Program-made: the position numbers and the translations under genes | Source: Flavobacterium lacisediminis | GTDB taxonomy: Bacteria; Bacteroidota; Bacteroidia; Flavobacteriales; Flavobacteriaceae | NCBI RefSeq assembly: GCF_025909975.1 | Contig: NZ_JAPCIO010000002.1 | Coordinates: forward strand, 62,001-126,000 | Length of the DNA: 64,000 nucleotides | Direction: 5' to 3' | Notes under the pieces: model-generated | Databases searched by the model: none | Seen by the model: the letters and a program-made list of their open reading frames with translations, nothing else | What the model was told of the DNA's origin: nothing | Shown: piece after piece, positions 16,482-25,089 of the stretch | Numbering within the stretch: position 1 is the stretch's first letter | How the letters are laid out: every line of letters begins with the position of its first letter

Positions 16482-16783
16482 CAAAGTTCAAAAGATTTGT
16501 GGTTTGTTTTGGATATAGACTTTTTTATTTAACTTTTTATTAGATTTTGATGAACTTAAAAGTTAGAAAAGCTCTTTTTGTATTCTAATCATTAAAAAAA
16601 TGTAAATTTAACTTAAGAATATTTTAAGCGAATTGTAAAAGAAACCTAAAAATTTATATCTTTGGCAAGTTCGTAGTAAAAAACCACATTTTTAGTTGTT
16701 TTTTATTAATAATGTTCTAATTTTAAAACCTAGAAGTTTGATTAGAATAGTAAGAAGTATGTTTTCATTAAACAATAACTACA
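16482..16783. other. Intergenic region between nfu and porP/sprF
   Basis: About 300 bases without a gene, AT-rich. It contains the divergent promoters of nfu (minus, 16474) and the PorP/SprF gene (plus, 16657) and a leader of about 110 bases ahead of the latter. I see no RNA gene or convincing hairpin in it. Confidence 0.5.
16657..16664 (+). promoter_or_regulatory. Promoter -7 element of the PorP/SprF gene
   Basis: TATCTTTG with a TTG at 16633, 21 bases upstream, as a possible -33 element. It implies a leader of about 110 bases. Confidence 0.65.
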
Positions 16784-17773
16784 ATGAATTTTAAAAAGAG
16801 TTATTTTATTTTAGCATTTTTATTGGCACAATTTTCTTTTGCACAAGAAGGAATAGCTGTTTATTCGGATTATTTGTCGGATAATTATTATTTAATTCAC
16901 CCTTCAATGGCAGGTGCTGCTAATTGTGGTAAAGTTAGATTAACTGGTCGTCAACAATGGTTTGGACAAGATGAAGCTCCATCATTACAAACAGTTAGTT
17001 TTAATACAGCAATAGATGAAGATGGTGTTTCTGGTGTTGGAGTAATTCTATTTAATGATAAAAATGGTTATCATTCTCAAAAAGGGGCTAAATTAACTTA
17101 TGCTCACCATTTGAGATTTTCTAGAGGTACTGTTGATTTAAATCAATTATCTTTTGGATTAAGCACTGCTTTTGTTCAAAGTACATTAGATGGTTCAACT
17201 TTTACAGGAAATGATCCAGTTATCGTTAATGGAGTAATTCAAAAAGATGCTTATTTTAATATAGATTTAGGGGTTTCGTATCACTACATGGATTTCTTTA
17301 CTCATGTAACTATGAAAAACTTTTTAGCAAGCCAAAGAAGAGAACTATATTCGGAAGGATTTGAATCTGATAATTTAAGTAAATTATTGTGGAGTGTAGG
17401 TGCTGTTTTTGGAAATGAAGACAAATTGCTTTTCGAGCCATCATTAATGTATCAACGTATTTCTGAAACTAAAGAATCTTCAATTGATTTAAATCTTAAA
17501 GTTTATAAAGCAGTTGATTTTGGTAAGTTATGGGCTGCAGTTTCATATAGAAGAAGTTTTGATAGCGCACAGTATGAAGGTGGTAAACAAAATTTACAGT
17601 GGGTTTCACCAATTTTAGGTGTTAATTATAATAATTTTATGTTTTCATATACATACAGTCATGTTATGGGTGATATTAAGTTTGATAATGGTGGATTTCA
17701 CCAAATTACTTTAGGTATTAATGTTTTCTGTAAAGACAAACAATGGGATTGTAATTGTCCAGCTGTTAATTAA
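16784..17773 (+). CDS. PorP/SprF family type IX secretion outer-membrane protein
   Basis: A 329-residue beta-barrel outer-membrane protein. After the signal peptide (ending QFSFAQ) come the family hallmarks: SDNYYLIHPSMAGAANCGKV near the N-terminus (the N-P-A-x-A-G type motif of PorP/SprF) and LTGRQQWFGQDEAP, then repeated beta strands. Members support type IX secretion or retention of one specific surface adhesin and are normally encoded just downstream of that adhesin. Here no large secreted protein lies next to it, so this copy is an orphan. It has a promoter at 16657 and a terminator at 17796. Confidence 0.92.
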   Translation: MNFKKSYFILAFLLAQFSFAQEGIAVYSDYLSDNYYLIHPSMAGAANCGKVRLTGRQQWFGQDEAPSLQTVSFNTAIDEDGVSGVGVILFNDKNGYHSQKGAKLTYAHHLRFSRGTVDLNQLSFGLSTAFVQSTLDGSTFTGNDPVIVNGVIQKDAYFNIDLGVSYHYMDFFTHVTMKNFLASQRRELYSEGFESDNLSKLLWSVGAVFGNEDKLLFEPSLMYQRISETKESSIDLNLKVYKAVDFGKLWAAVSYRRSFDSAQYEGGKQNLQWVSPILGVNYNNFMFSYTYSHVMGDIKFDNGGFHQITLGINVFCKDKQWDCNCPAVN

Positions 17774-17795
17774 GAATAAAAATTTCAAGTATATT

Positions 17796-17822
17796 TGTCC
17801 CGATTTATCGGGACATTTTTTT
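17796..17822 (+). terminator. Terminator of the PorP/SprF gene
   Basis: TGTCCCGAT/ATCGGGACA with loop TT, followed by T8. Confidence 0.9.
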
Positions 17823-17836
17823 TAAAAGAGTTAATT

Positions 17837-18349
17837 ATGTTAATCAAAGAAGTAAATGGGAAATTTCCTCAAATCCCAGACGATTGTTATGTTGCTGAAA
17901 ATGCAACTATTGTAGGAGAAGTTTCTTTTGGTTCTAATTGTAGTGTTTGGTTTAATGCTGTAATAAGAGGTGATGTTAATTCCATAACAATTGGAAATAA
18001 GGTTAATATTCAGGATGGTGCAGTAGTTCATTGTACTTACCAAAAGCATCCCACAGTTATTGGAAATAACGTTTCTATAGGACATAATGCTATCGTGCAT
18101 GGTTGTACGATAAAAGATAATGTGTTAATAGGCATGGGAGCAATAGTTATGGATAATTGTGTAATTGAAAGTAATTCAATAGTTGCTGCAGGTTCGGTTA
18201 TTACCCAAAATACAGTTGTAGAATCGGGTTGTATTTATGCGGGTGTTCCTGCAAAGAAAGTTAAAGATATAGATCAGAGTGATTTTGCAGGTGAAATTGA
18301 ACGTATTTCAAATAATTATGTGATGTATTCAGGTTGGTTTAAAGAATAA
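17837..18349 (+). CDS. Gamma carbonic anhydrase family protein (left-handed beta helix)
   Basis: A 170-residue hexapeptide-repeat protein with turns such as VIGEVSFGSN-, AIVHGCTI- and VIESNSIVAAGSVI-type repeats. The three zinc ligands of the family are present: H65 (VVHCTY), H83 and H88 (IGHNAIVHGC). The proton-shuttle loop of Cam is missing, as in YrdA/PaaY-type members, so carbonic anhydrase activity is uncertain. The start is ATG 17837; the in-frame TTG upstream at 17795 falls in the preceding terminator. The stop abuts the convergent murI. Confidence 0.9.
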   Translation: MLIKEVNGKFPQIPDDCYVAENATIVGEVSFGSNCSVWFNAVIRGDVNSITIGNKVNIQDGAVVHCTYQKHPTVIGNNVSIGHNAIVHGCTIKDNVLIGMGAIVMDNCVIESNSIVAAGSVITQNTVVESGCIYAGVPAKKVKDIDQSDFAGEIERISNNYVMYSGWFKE

Positions 18350-18350
18350 A

Positions 18351-19130
18351 CTAAAAATTCTTATAAATCACAGTTTCACGATTTCCTAGTATAGTTTTTA
18401 AAACTTCTGGCTCGCTATTCGTATAGAATATTTGCGAGCTTTTTTCATTTGAATGATTTAGTAAGTGATTTTGTTCTAATATTTTTTGTGTTTGTTTAGC
18501 TACTGCTTCACCAGAATCAATTATTTTAATGTGTGGTGGAATAATTTTTTGAATTTGAGGGATTAAATAAGGATAATGGCTACAGCCTAGCACTAAATAG
18601 TCGATGTTTTTTTCCACCATTGGGTTTAAATAGCTTTTTAATAAATCTTCCATTTCTGCAGAATCCATATCGCCATTTTCGATTAATTGAACTAAACCAT
18701 GGCCTATTTGCTCAATTATTTTTACATCAGGATGATTTGATACATTTTTATGGAATAATTCGCTATTAAGCGTTCCTTTTGTAGCTAGTATGCCGATTGT
18801 TTGAGTTTTAGATTGAAGTGCTGCTGGCTTAATTGCAGGCTCTATACCTATAAAGGGAACATCGTATTTAGCTCTAAGTTCTTTAATGGCATTTGTAGTT
18901 GCTGTATTGCAGGCTACAACAATAATTTTGCAGTTGTTTTCGAGTAAAAATTCTGTGTTTTTACAACTGAGAGCTATAATTTCATCTTTAGATTTAAGTC
19001 CATAGGGAGCATTCTTGCTGTCTGCAAGATAGATAGTGTTTTCGTTAGGCATTAGCGTGTGAACTTCTCTCCATATGGATGTTCCGCCAATACCTGAATC
19101 AAATAGGCCTATGGGTTTTTTGTTTATCAT
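18351..19130 (-). CDS. murI: Glutamate racemase
   Basis: A 259-residue cytoplasmic enzyme making D-glutamate for peptidoglycan. Both catalytic Cys are in place: C74 in VVACNTATTNA and C183 in LGCSHYPYL. D11 lies in the opening motif GLFDSGIGGTSI. The length is typical. It follows the bamA-ompH operon on the same strand but is separated from it by a strong terminator at 19147-19184, so it must have its own promoter; CAAAAATA at 19136 (TATTTTTG on this strand) is very close to the start. Confidence 0.96.
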   Translation of the reverse strand: MINKKPIGLFDSGIGGTSIWREVHTLMPNENTIYLADSKNAPYGLKSKDEIIALSCKNTEFLLENNCKIIVVACNTATTNAIKELRAKYDVPFIGIEPAIKPAALQSKTQTIGILATKGTLNSELFHKNVSNHPDVKIIEQIGHGLVQLIENGDMDSAEMEDLLKSYLNPMVEKNIDYLVLGCSHYPYLIPQIQKIIPPHIKIIDSGEAVAKQTQKILEQNHLLNHSNEKSSQIFYTNSEPEVLKTILGNRETVIYKNF

Positions 19131-19146
19131 GATAACAAAAATAAAA

Positions 19147-19184
19147 AAAACTGCTCAATCTAAACTAAGATTGAGCAGTTTTTA
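19147..19184 (-). terminator. Terminator of the bamA-ompH operon
   Basis: A long perfect stem (AAAACTGCTCAATCT with its complement) and a 6-base loop lies after the second ompH stop; runs of A and T flank it. Confidence 0.92.
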
Positions 19185-19203
19185 AAATTCTGTTTTGAAT
19201 TAA

Positions 19204-19707
19204 TTAGAAACCTAATGATTTTTTAACATCAGCTAATAAATCTGTACCATCAGCAACTAATACGCCACTTCCTGTAGTAGAATCCAATACATAGTTAAAT
19301 CCTTTTTCTTTTGCTACTTTTTTGATAGCAGCTTGAGCTTTTTCCATGATTGGTTTAATTAAGTCCATTTCTTTTTGGCCTAATTCTTTTTGAGCTGTTT
19401 GTTGAAATTGTTGGATACGAGCACCCATGTCTTGCATTTCTTTAGAACGAGTTTCGTTTAAAGCGTCTCCTGCAGTTGGAGCTTCTTGCTCGTATTTTTG
19501 TAATTTTGTTTGGTATTCAGCTACCATGTTTTTGTAGTCTTTATCGTAAGTCTCCTGAATTTTTTTCATTTGATCTTGTGCTGTTTTCATTTCAGGCATA
19601 GAAGTCATTAAAGCTTGTACATCTATATGAGCAACTTTTGTTTGAGCTGAAACTTGCGTTCCAATAAAAAGTACGATTGCAATTGCTAAAGTTTTTAATT
19701 GTTTCAT
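19204..19707 (-). CDS. OmpH/Skp family periplasmic chaperone (short)
   Basis: A 167-residue protein: a signal peptide (residues 1-21, ending VSAQ), then the OmpH head strand KVAHIDVQALMTSMPEMKTAQ, long helical arms (about 40-120) rich in Gln, Lys and Glu, and the closing strands KGFNYVLDSTTGSGVLVADG. Skp holds unfolded outer-membrane proteins in the periplasm and passes them to BamA. It is the last gene of the operon uppS-bamA-ompH-ompH, 24 bases after the longer paralogue. Confidence 0.93.
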   Translation of the reverse strand: MKQLKTLAIAIVLFIGTQVSAQTKVAHIDVQALMTSMPEMKTAQDQMKKIQETYDKDYKNMVAEYQTKLQKYEQEAPTAGDALNETRSKEMQDMGARIQQFQQTAQKELGQKEMDLIKPIMEKAQAAIKKVAKEKGFNYVLDSTTGSGVLVADGTDLLADVKKSLGF

Positions 19708-19731
19708 TTTTGATTTTAAAATTTAAGTTAT

Positions 19732-20757
19732 TTAATTTTTGTTCTCTGTTTCTGTTTTCTGTTCTTTTGCTTTTTTAGCAGCTTCTCTTTCCTCTGCTAT
19801 TTTTTTCTTTTTTTCTTCTAAAGCTTTTTTTCTTTCTTCGAGTTTTTTGTTTCTCTCTTCAATCAGTTTTTGGCGAGCTTCTTCAGGAGATAGTTTTTTT
19901 GTTTCTTCTTTTACTATTTCTTTATCTTGCTTAGAACCTTCTTCTTTTTTATCTTCTGTTTTTTCGTCTTTATCACCTTCAGAAGTTTTATTTTCAATTA
20001 CTGTGCCATTTTTTTTAGCATCACGTTCTTCTAATAATTTTTTTCTTTTTTCTGCGGCATCAGCTTTCTTTTGTTCATTTGCTATTCTGCGTTCTTCCAG
20101 TAATTTTTCTCTTGCAGCTTTTTTCTCATCTAAAATTCTTTGTCTTTCTGTAAATGCAGGATTCTCTTCTACAGCTTCATCAAGTGCCTCTTTTGCTTCC
20201 AAGGCTTTCAATTGTTTTTTAGACATTTCTTCTCTTTTTTGAGAAGCAGTTAATTTCTTTACAACATAGTCACTAATGTCATATTTTTGAGCGGCAAATA
20301 ACATGGTTAAATCTGATGATTTATCAAAAATAAAATCATATTTTCTTTGTTCAGCAACATCTTGAACTATAGTGAAAATTTGATCTTGAATAGGTTTTAT
20401 TAAAACCGATTTTTGAATAATTAAATCCCCTTTAGGTCCAAATCTTTTTTCTTGGTATTCTAGAAGCTCTTTTTCTAAATAAGCAATTTCTTCTTCTCTT
20501 TCTTCAATTAATTCTTTTGTTAAAAGTACTCTTTCCGTTTTTAAGTTTTCTTTTAACTTGGTGATTTCTGCCTTTTTAACTTCAATTTCTTGCTTCCATT
20601 TTTGTGCTTTTTGCTCTAATTGATTAATAGCATCAGCATAATCGGGCACTTTTTCTAAGATATATTCCATATCTATGTATCCAATTTTAACTCCTTTAGC
20701 AGTTTGTGCTTGGGTAGAAAAAGAGATTAGTGCAAGTATAAATAATAATTTTTTCAT
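19732..20757 (-). CDS. OmpH/Skp family protein with long charged C-terminal tail
   Basis: A 341-residue OmpH. The signal peptide and the OmpH domain (head strand KIGYIDMEYILEKVPDYADA, helical arms, closing strand YDFIFDKSSDLTMLFAAQ) take up the first 175 or so residues. The rest, about 165 residues, is almost pure Lys/Glu/Ala coiled-coil (for example KKLLEERDAKKNG and KLEERKKALEEKKKKIAEE). Such long-tailed OmpH proteins occur next to BamA in Bacteroidota. The tail could reach across the periplasm or bind peptidoglycan or BamA; that is inference. Confidence 0.92.
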   Translation of the reverse strand: MKKLLFILALISFSTQAQTAKGVKIGYIDMEYILEKVPDYADAINQLEQKAQKWKQEIEVKKAEITKLKENLKTERVLLTKELIEEREEEIAYLEKELLEYQEKRFGPKGDLIIQKSVLIKPIQDQIFTIVQDVAEQRKYDFIFDKSSDLTMLFAAQKYDISDYVVKKLTASQKREEMSKKQLKALEAKEALDEAVEENPAFTERQRILDEKKAAREKLLEERRIANEQKKADAAEKRKKLLEERDAKKNGTVIENKTSEGDKDEKTEDKKEEGSKQDKEIVKEETKKLSPEEARQKLIEERNKKLEERKKALEEKKKKIAEEREAAKKAKEQKTETENKN

Positions 20758-20859
20758 TTCAACTTAATTTTGTTTAGTAGCTGAACCAACTTAATAATTG
20801 TCAAACGCAATAAAATGTAAAATATTTTTACGAATTTAACAAAAAAGTACTAACTAACC

Positions 20860-23535
20860 TTAAAATTGTTGTCCAATAATAAAGTGTGTTTGCCAACCAC
20901 TTTTAACTGTTTGTCCCGGGATAGCATCAAAACCGTGAGCAAAATCAATTCCTAACAGTCCAAAAGCTGGCATAAATACACGTAAACCAACTCCTGCTGA
21001 ACGTTGTAAATTAAAAGGATTATAGCTTTTAAAGTCATTATATGATGAACCTGCTTCAAGGAATGATAATGCATAAATAGAAGCTGATTGATTTAATGTA
21101 ATTGGATATCTTAGTTCTAATGAAAATTTATTATAGACTGTTGCTCCTAATTGTTCTCCATTTGCATTTACAGGAGAAAGTGAGTTGTTTGGATATCCGC
21201 GCAACTGAATTACTTCTCTACCATCTAATGAAAAGTTAGCTAATCCATCTCCACCTAAATAGAATCGTTCAAAAGGAACAACACCTCTATCGTTATTGTA
21301 GGCTCCCATATAACCAAATTCTCCTAAGGTTCTTAATACAAGTTTATCCCAAATTCTCATGTACCAATCACCTTTGAATTTAATTTTATAATATTCTAAC
21401 CAATTATACTTTTTCTGATCCACTTTGCCTACATCGGCTGAAGCGCGTGTCCAATCAGTACCAACTGTTTCATACACACCAGAACCTTCTTCCGTTTCAG
21501 CTAAATAATCACCTGGAATTGCAATTTGACCATCTTCTGTTGGTTGTAATTGAATACTTGAATCATTAGGATCATACTTTAATTTATAACTTTTTTGATT
21601 TTCTAAGTCTTCATAATCAACTCCATTAAATGCTGAGTATGGTAAAGTGAATTTTGCAGAAACACTAAATTCAGAACCACTTGTAGGGAAAATAGGATTA
21701 ACTCCTTTGCTGTTTCTTGTTAAACCAATTGTATATGTTAAGTTTCTAGATGCGCCATCACCAAATGTAAATAACCCAGTATTGTAGTTGTTTAAGTCAT
21801 AGTATTGGAAAGATAATGCTTGTGATAATACAAAATAGTCATCAGGCACAGTTAGTCTTTTTGCAATACCGGTTGATAGTGCTATAATATTAAAACTTTG
21901 ATCCCTTGTTACGTCACGAGTTTGGTAATTATACAAAAATTGTTTACTATATGAAAATGAAGAAGAAAAACTCACTGGTTTTTTTCCTCCAAACCATGGT
22001 TCAGAGAAAGACAAACTATAAGTTCTGAAATAAGAACTTCCTTGTAAGCGTAAAGACATTTTTTGTCCATCTCCCATTGGTAATGGTTTATAAGCATCTT
22101 TTTTAAAGATATTTCTTGCAGAAAAATTATTAAAAGATAAACCTAGAGTTCCTATGAAACCTCCACCTCCGTAACCTCCTTGAAGCTCAACTTGGCTTGA
22201 TCCTTTTTCAACTACATTGTATTCAATGTCAACAGTTCCAGCTTGTGGATCTACATTTTTAAAATCGGGTTTTATAGCTTCTGGATCAAAGAAACCTAAT
22301 TGACCAATTTCACGAATAGAACGAATTAAATCCTCTTTGCTGTATTTTTGTCCTGGTTTTGTTCTAAGCTCTCTGTAAATTACATGGTCATTAGTTTTGT
22401 CATTTCCTACAACAGTTATTTTGTTAAAATACGCTATTGGTCCTTCTGTTATTCTAATTTCAAAATCAATAGTATCATTAACAGTTCTTATTTCTACAGG
22501 ATTTATATTTGAAAACAAATATCCATTGTTTTGGTATAAATTAGTTAAATCTTCACCATCGGGTTTGCTTTTGTCTGCAATTCGTTCTTCTAGGAGTGTA
22601 CCATTATAAACATCCCCTTTTTTAATCCCAAGATATGAATTTAAAAAATTATCAGTATAAACGGTATTACCTAAATAACGAATATCTCCAAAGTAGTATT
22701 TTCTACCTTCTTCAATTTTGACTTTTATAGCAATGGTGTTGTTTTTTTTATCATATATGACAGAATCACTTATGATTCTAGCGTCACGAAATCCATTTTC
22801 TTTGTATTTATCTACAACAGTGTTTAAATCTTCTTTGTATTTTTCTTTAATGTATTTTGAAGATTTAAATACTCGAATTGGGTTTTTTGCTTTGGTATTT
22901 TTAAATGCACTTCGCAATTTTGAATCTGATATTTCGGAATTGCCATCAAAATCGATTTTACTTACTTTAACTTTACTTCCTTTATCTACATTAATCACCA
23001 TTTTAACTTCGGTTTCGGTACTGTCAGGAATAATGTTTATTGCTACTTTCGTATTAAAGTAACCATCTTTTTTATATTTATTCTCAATATAATTTCTAGT
23101 AGTTGTTAATAGATTTTCATTAACAATTTTCCCTTTCTTTAAATCAGTTTCTTTAATTAATTCTTCAGATTTACCTTTTTTTACACCTTGGATTTTAATA
23201 TCTGAAAGTTTTGGTAATTCATTAATGTTTAATTCAAGGTAAATACTATCTCCTTTTATTTCATTAACATAGAAGTTTACATCAGAAAACAAACCTAATT
23301 TCCAAAGTTTTTTAATAGCCGTACTAATGTCTTCTCCAGGAACCATGATGGATTGCCCTTTTTCTAAACCAGTAAATGTTGTAACAGTTTGCTCGTTATA
23401 GGATATTTTTCCTGTAACAGATACTTTAGCTAATATGTATTCTTTTCCGTTTTCAAGTTTAGTTTCTTGAGAAAAAATTGAAGAGCTGTTTAGTAATATA
23501 ATAATTGAAAGTAGTTGTAATCCTTTTTTAAACAT
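20860..23535 (-). CDS. bamA: Outer-membrane assembly factor BamA (Omp85)
   Basis: An 891-residue outer-membrane insertase. The signal peptide is at 1-23, then five POTRA domains up to about residue 440 (for example the turn GNSEISDSKLRSAFKNTK and the ITEGPIAYFNKITVVGN repeat), then the Omp85 barrel, including GGYGGGGFIGTLGLSFNN and the lid-lock motif region near VPFERFYLGGDG (equivalent to the VRGF area). It ends in Phe, as needed for barrel recognition. I choose ATG 23535 (MFKKGLQLL), which overlaps uppS by 8 bases and begins a proper signal peptide; the frame stays open further upstream inside uppS. Confidence 0.95.
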   Translation of the reverse strand: MFKKGLQLLSIIILLNSSSIFSQETKLENGKEYILAKVSVTGKISYNEQTVTTFTGLEKGQSIMVPGEDISTAIKKLWKLGLFSDVNFYVNEIKGDSIYLELNINELPKLSDIKIQGVKKGKSEELIKETDLKKGKIVNENLLTTTRNYIENKYKKDGYFNTKVAINIIPDSTETEVKMVINVDKGSKVKVSKIDFDGNSEISDSKLRSAFKNTKAKNPIRVFKSSKYIKEKYKEDLNTVVDKYKENGFRDARIISDSVIYDKKNNTIAIKVKIEEGRKYYFGDIRYLGNTVYTDNFLNSYLGIKKGDVYNGTLLEERIADKSKPDGEDLTNLYQNNGYLFSNINPVEIRTVNDTIDFEIRITEGPIAYFNKITVVGNDKTNDHVIYRELRTKPGQKYSKEDLIRSIREIGQLGFFDPEAIKPDFKNVDPQAGTVDIEYNVVEKGSSQVELQGGYGGGGFIGTLGLSFNNFSARNIFKKDAYKPLPMGDGQKMSLRLQGSSYFRTYSLSFSEPWFGGKKPVSFSSSFSYSKQFLYNYQTRDVTRDQSFNIIALSTGIAKRLTVPDDYFVLSQALSFQYYDLNNYNTGLFTFGDGASRNLTYTIGLTRNSKGVNPIFPTSGSEFSVSAKFTLPYSAFNGVDYEDLENQKSYKLKYDPNDSSIQLQPTEDGQIAIPGDYLAETEEGSGVYETVGTDWTRASADVGKVDQKKYNWLEYYKIKFKGDWYMRIWDKLVLRTLGEFGYMGAYNNDRGVVPFERFYLGGDGLANFSLDGREVIQLRGYPNNSLSPVNANGEQLGATVYNKFSLELRYPITLNQSASIYALSFLEAGSSYNDFKSYNPFNLQRSAGVGLRVFMPAFGLLGIDFAHGFDAIPGQTVKSGWQTHFIIGQQF

Positions 23536-24283
23536 TTTTTTCGGGTATAATTTGTTCGCTGGTTTTTCCAAAACGGCGTTCTCTTTTTTGATAACTAATA
23601 ATTGCTTCATATAAATGATTTTCTGAAAAATCAGGCCAAAGGACTTCTGTGAAATAAAATTCCGCATAGGCTATTTGCCATAACAGGAAATTACTTATAC
23701 GATGTTCTCCACTTGTTCTGATTACTAAATCGACATCAGGTAAATTGTGTGTGTAAAGATGCTGATTAATAATTGATTCGTCAATAGCCTCTTCAGAAAT
23801 TATATTATTTTTAACTTTGTCAGAAATTTTTTTAACAGCTTGAATAAGTTCTTCTCTAGCGCCATAACTAAGTGCTAAAGTGAGTGTCATCCTAGTGTTT
23901 TCGGAAGTTTTGTCTATTACTTCTTGTAATTCTTTTTGTACGCTAGAAGGTAAATTTGTTAAATTTCCTATAGCATTTAATTTAATATTATTGCCTTGTA
24001 AAGTTTTGATTTCTTTTTTTAAAGAAGAGATTAATAGTTTCATTAAGGTCTCAACTTCTAATTTTGGGCGATTCCAATTTTCTGTTGAAAACGCATAAAG
24101 AGTAAGGTTTTTTATTCCAAGTTTCGCACAAGTTTCAACGGTAGTTTTAACCGACTTTGTTCCACTTTCATGTCCCAATGCTCGAATTAATCCTTTTTGT
24201 TTTGCCCATCTACCATTTCCGTCCATAATAATGGCCAAATGTTCTGGTAAAGCAGCGGTATTTATTTGTTGAACTAGCTCCAT
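23528..24283 (-). CDS. uppS: Isoprenyl (undecaprenyl) diphosphate synthase
   Basis: A 251-residue cis-prenyltransferase that makes the C55 lipid carrier for peptidoglycan and LPS. The catalytic Asp is D21 in LAIIMDGNGRWAK; the C-terminal motif VIRTSGEHRISNFLLWQ and the YFTEVLWPDF segment are also present. The start ATG 24283 lies 2 bases after the stop of the upstream DUF6089 gene; upstream in-frame candidates run into that gene and are rejected. Its end overlaps bamA by 8 bases, tying lipid carrier synthesis to outer-membrane assembly in one transcript. Confidence 0.96.
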   Translation of the reverse strand: MELVQQINTAALPEHLAIIMDGNGRWAKQKGLIRALGHESGTKSVKTTVETCAKLGIKNLTLYAFSTENWNRPKLEVETLMKLLISSLKKEIKTLQGNNIKLNAIGNLTNLPSSVQKELQEVIDKTSENTRMTLTLALSYGAREELIQAVKKISDKVKNNIISEEAIDESIINQHLYTHNLPDVDLVIRTSGEHRISNFLLWQIAYAEFYFTEVLWPDFSENHLYEAIISYQKRERRFGKTSEQIIPEKNV

Positions 24284-24285
24284 TT

Positions 24286-24969
24286 TTATTCTGCGCAAAA
24301 ACAAGGGTTTTTGCCAAATGTATATGTTAATGTTAAACCGGTAAATACATACCAATCATTACTATTTAAATTCCCAAAACGCAACGTTTCAAAATTATCA
24401 TTTTCAGGATTACTTCCGTCTAAATTGTCAGTAAATGTATATCGGAACCCTATTTCAGCTCCAATTATAAAATTCTGAAAAAAACGTCCTTTTATTCCCA
24501 CTACCATTGGTATAGCAAAAGTACTACTCTGATAATCCAGATAGCTCGTATTGTCTAATATATAAATTTCATCATATATAAAATAACTTACACCGCTATA
24601 AACATATGGCGAAACCTTTGTTTTAGAATCGTGTAAATCAAAATCCATAAAACTAAATTCTAATCCTGCTGAAAATTCTTTTACACTATTTTCAAATGAA
24701 TTCCCTCTTAAGTAGCGACTTGGAACATCGCTATCTATGTCTTTCGATTTCAAACTTCCTTGCGTGTATGAAAAACGATAGGCATGACGAGGACTTCTAT
24801 TCCATTTGTAGATAATTCCTATTGCAGGTTCGTTTGGCGCGATATAGGTCGTTGGACCAACATCACCAATATAATTCACACCACCCACAAATACACCTAA
24901 TTCGTTTATTTGAGCATGTGTGTTAAACCCACAGAAAATCAGCGATATATAGATTAAAAAGTACTTCAT
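24286..24969 (-). CDS. DUF6089 family outer-membrane beta-barrel protein
   Basis: A 227-residue predicted eight-stranded barrel: signal peptide (residues 1-19), then NELGVFVGGVNYIGDVGPTT, the start typical of DUF6089, then alternating aromatic/small residue strands (HAYRFSYTQGS, FSAGLEFSFMDFDLH) up to the end. The function is unknown. It is always close to uppS-bamA in Flavobacteriaceae, as here (uppS starts 2 bases later), which suggests a link with outer-membrane assembly. A TATATTTG promoter on this strand lies at 24986. Confidence 0.85.
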   Translation of the reverse strand: MKYFLIYISLIFCGFNTHAQINELGVFVGGVNYIGDVGPTTYIAPNEPAIGIIYKWNRSPRHAYRFSYTQGSLKSKDIDSDVPSRYLRGNSFENSVKEFSAGLEFSFMDFDLHDSKTKVSPYVYSGVSYFIYDEIYILDNTSYLDYQSSTFAIPMVVGIKGRFFQNFIIGAEIGFRYTFTDNLDGSNPENDNFETLRFGNLNSNDWYVFTGLTLTYTFGKNPCFCAE

Positions 24970-24985
24970 TTTTTAAAATAGTTTG

Positions 24986-24993
24986 CAAATATA
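24986..24993 (-). promoter_or_regulatory. Promoter -7 element of the DUF6089-uppS-bamA-ompH operon
   Basis: Minus-strand TATATTTG, an exact TAnnTTTG match, 17 bases before the DUF6089 start. No clear TTG lies at -33. Confidence 0.55.
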
Positions 24994-25089
24994 ACAATAA
25001 TGACTTCTTATCCCTATTTTAAAGGATTTTTTTGTTGTCTTTTGATAAACTAAAAACGTTAAAAAACGAAAAATGATATAATGAAGGTG

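Noticed and set aside
19739..20242. A 167-codon open frame opposite the long OmpH gene
   Set aside because: It is the complement of a Lys/Glu-rich coil, giving only Phe/Ser-rich low-complexity sequence, and has no start signal or family match.
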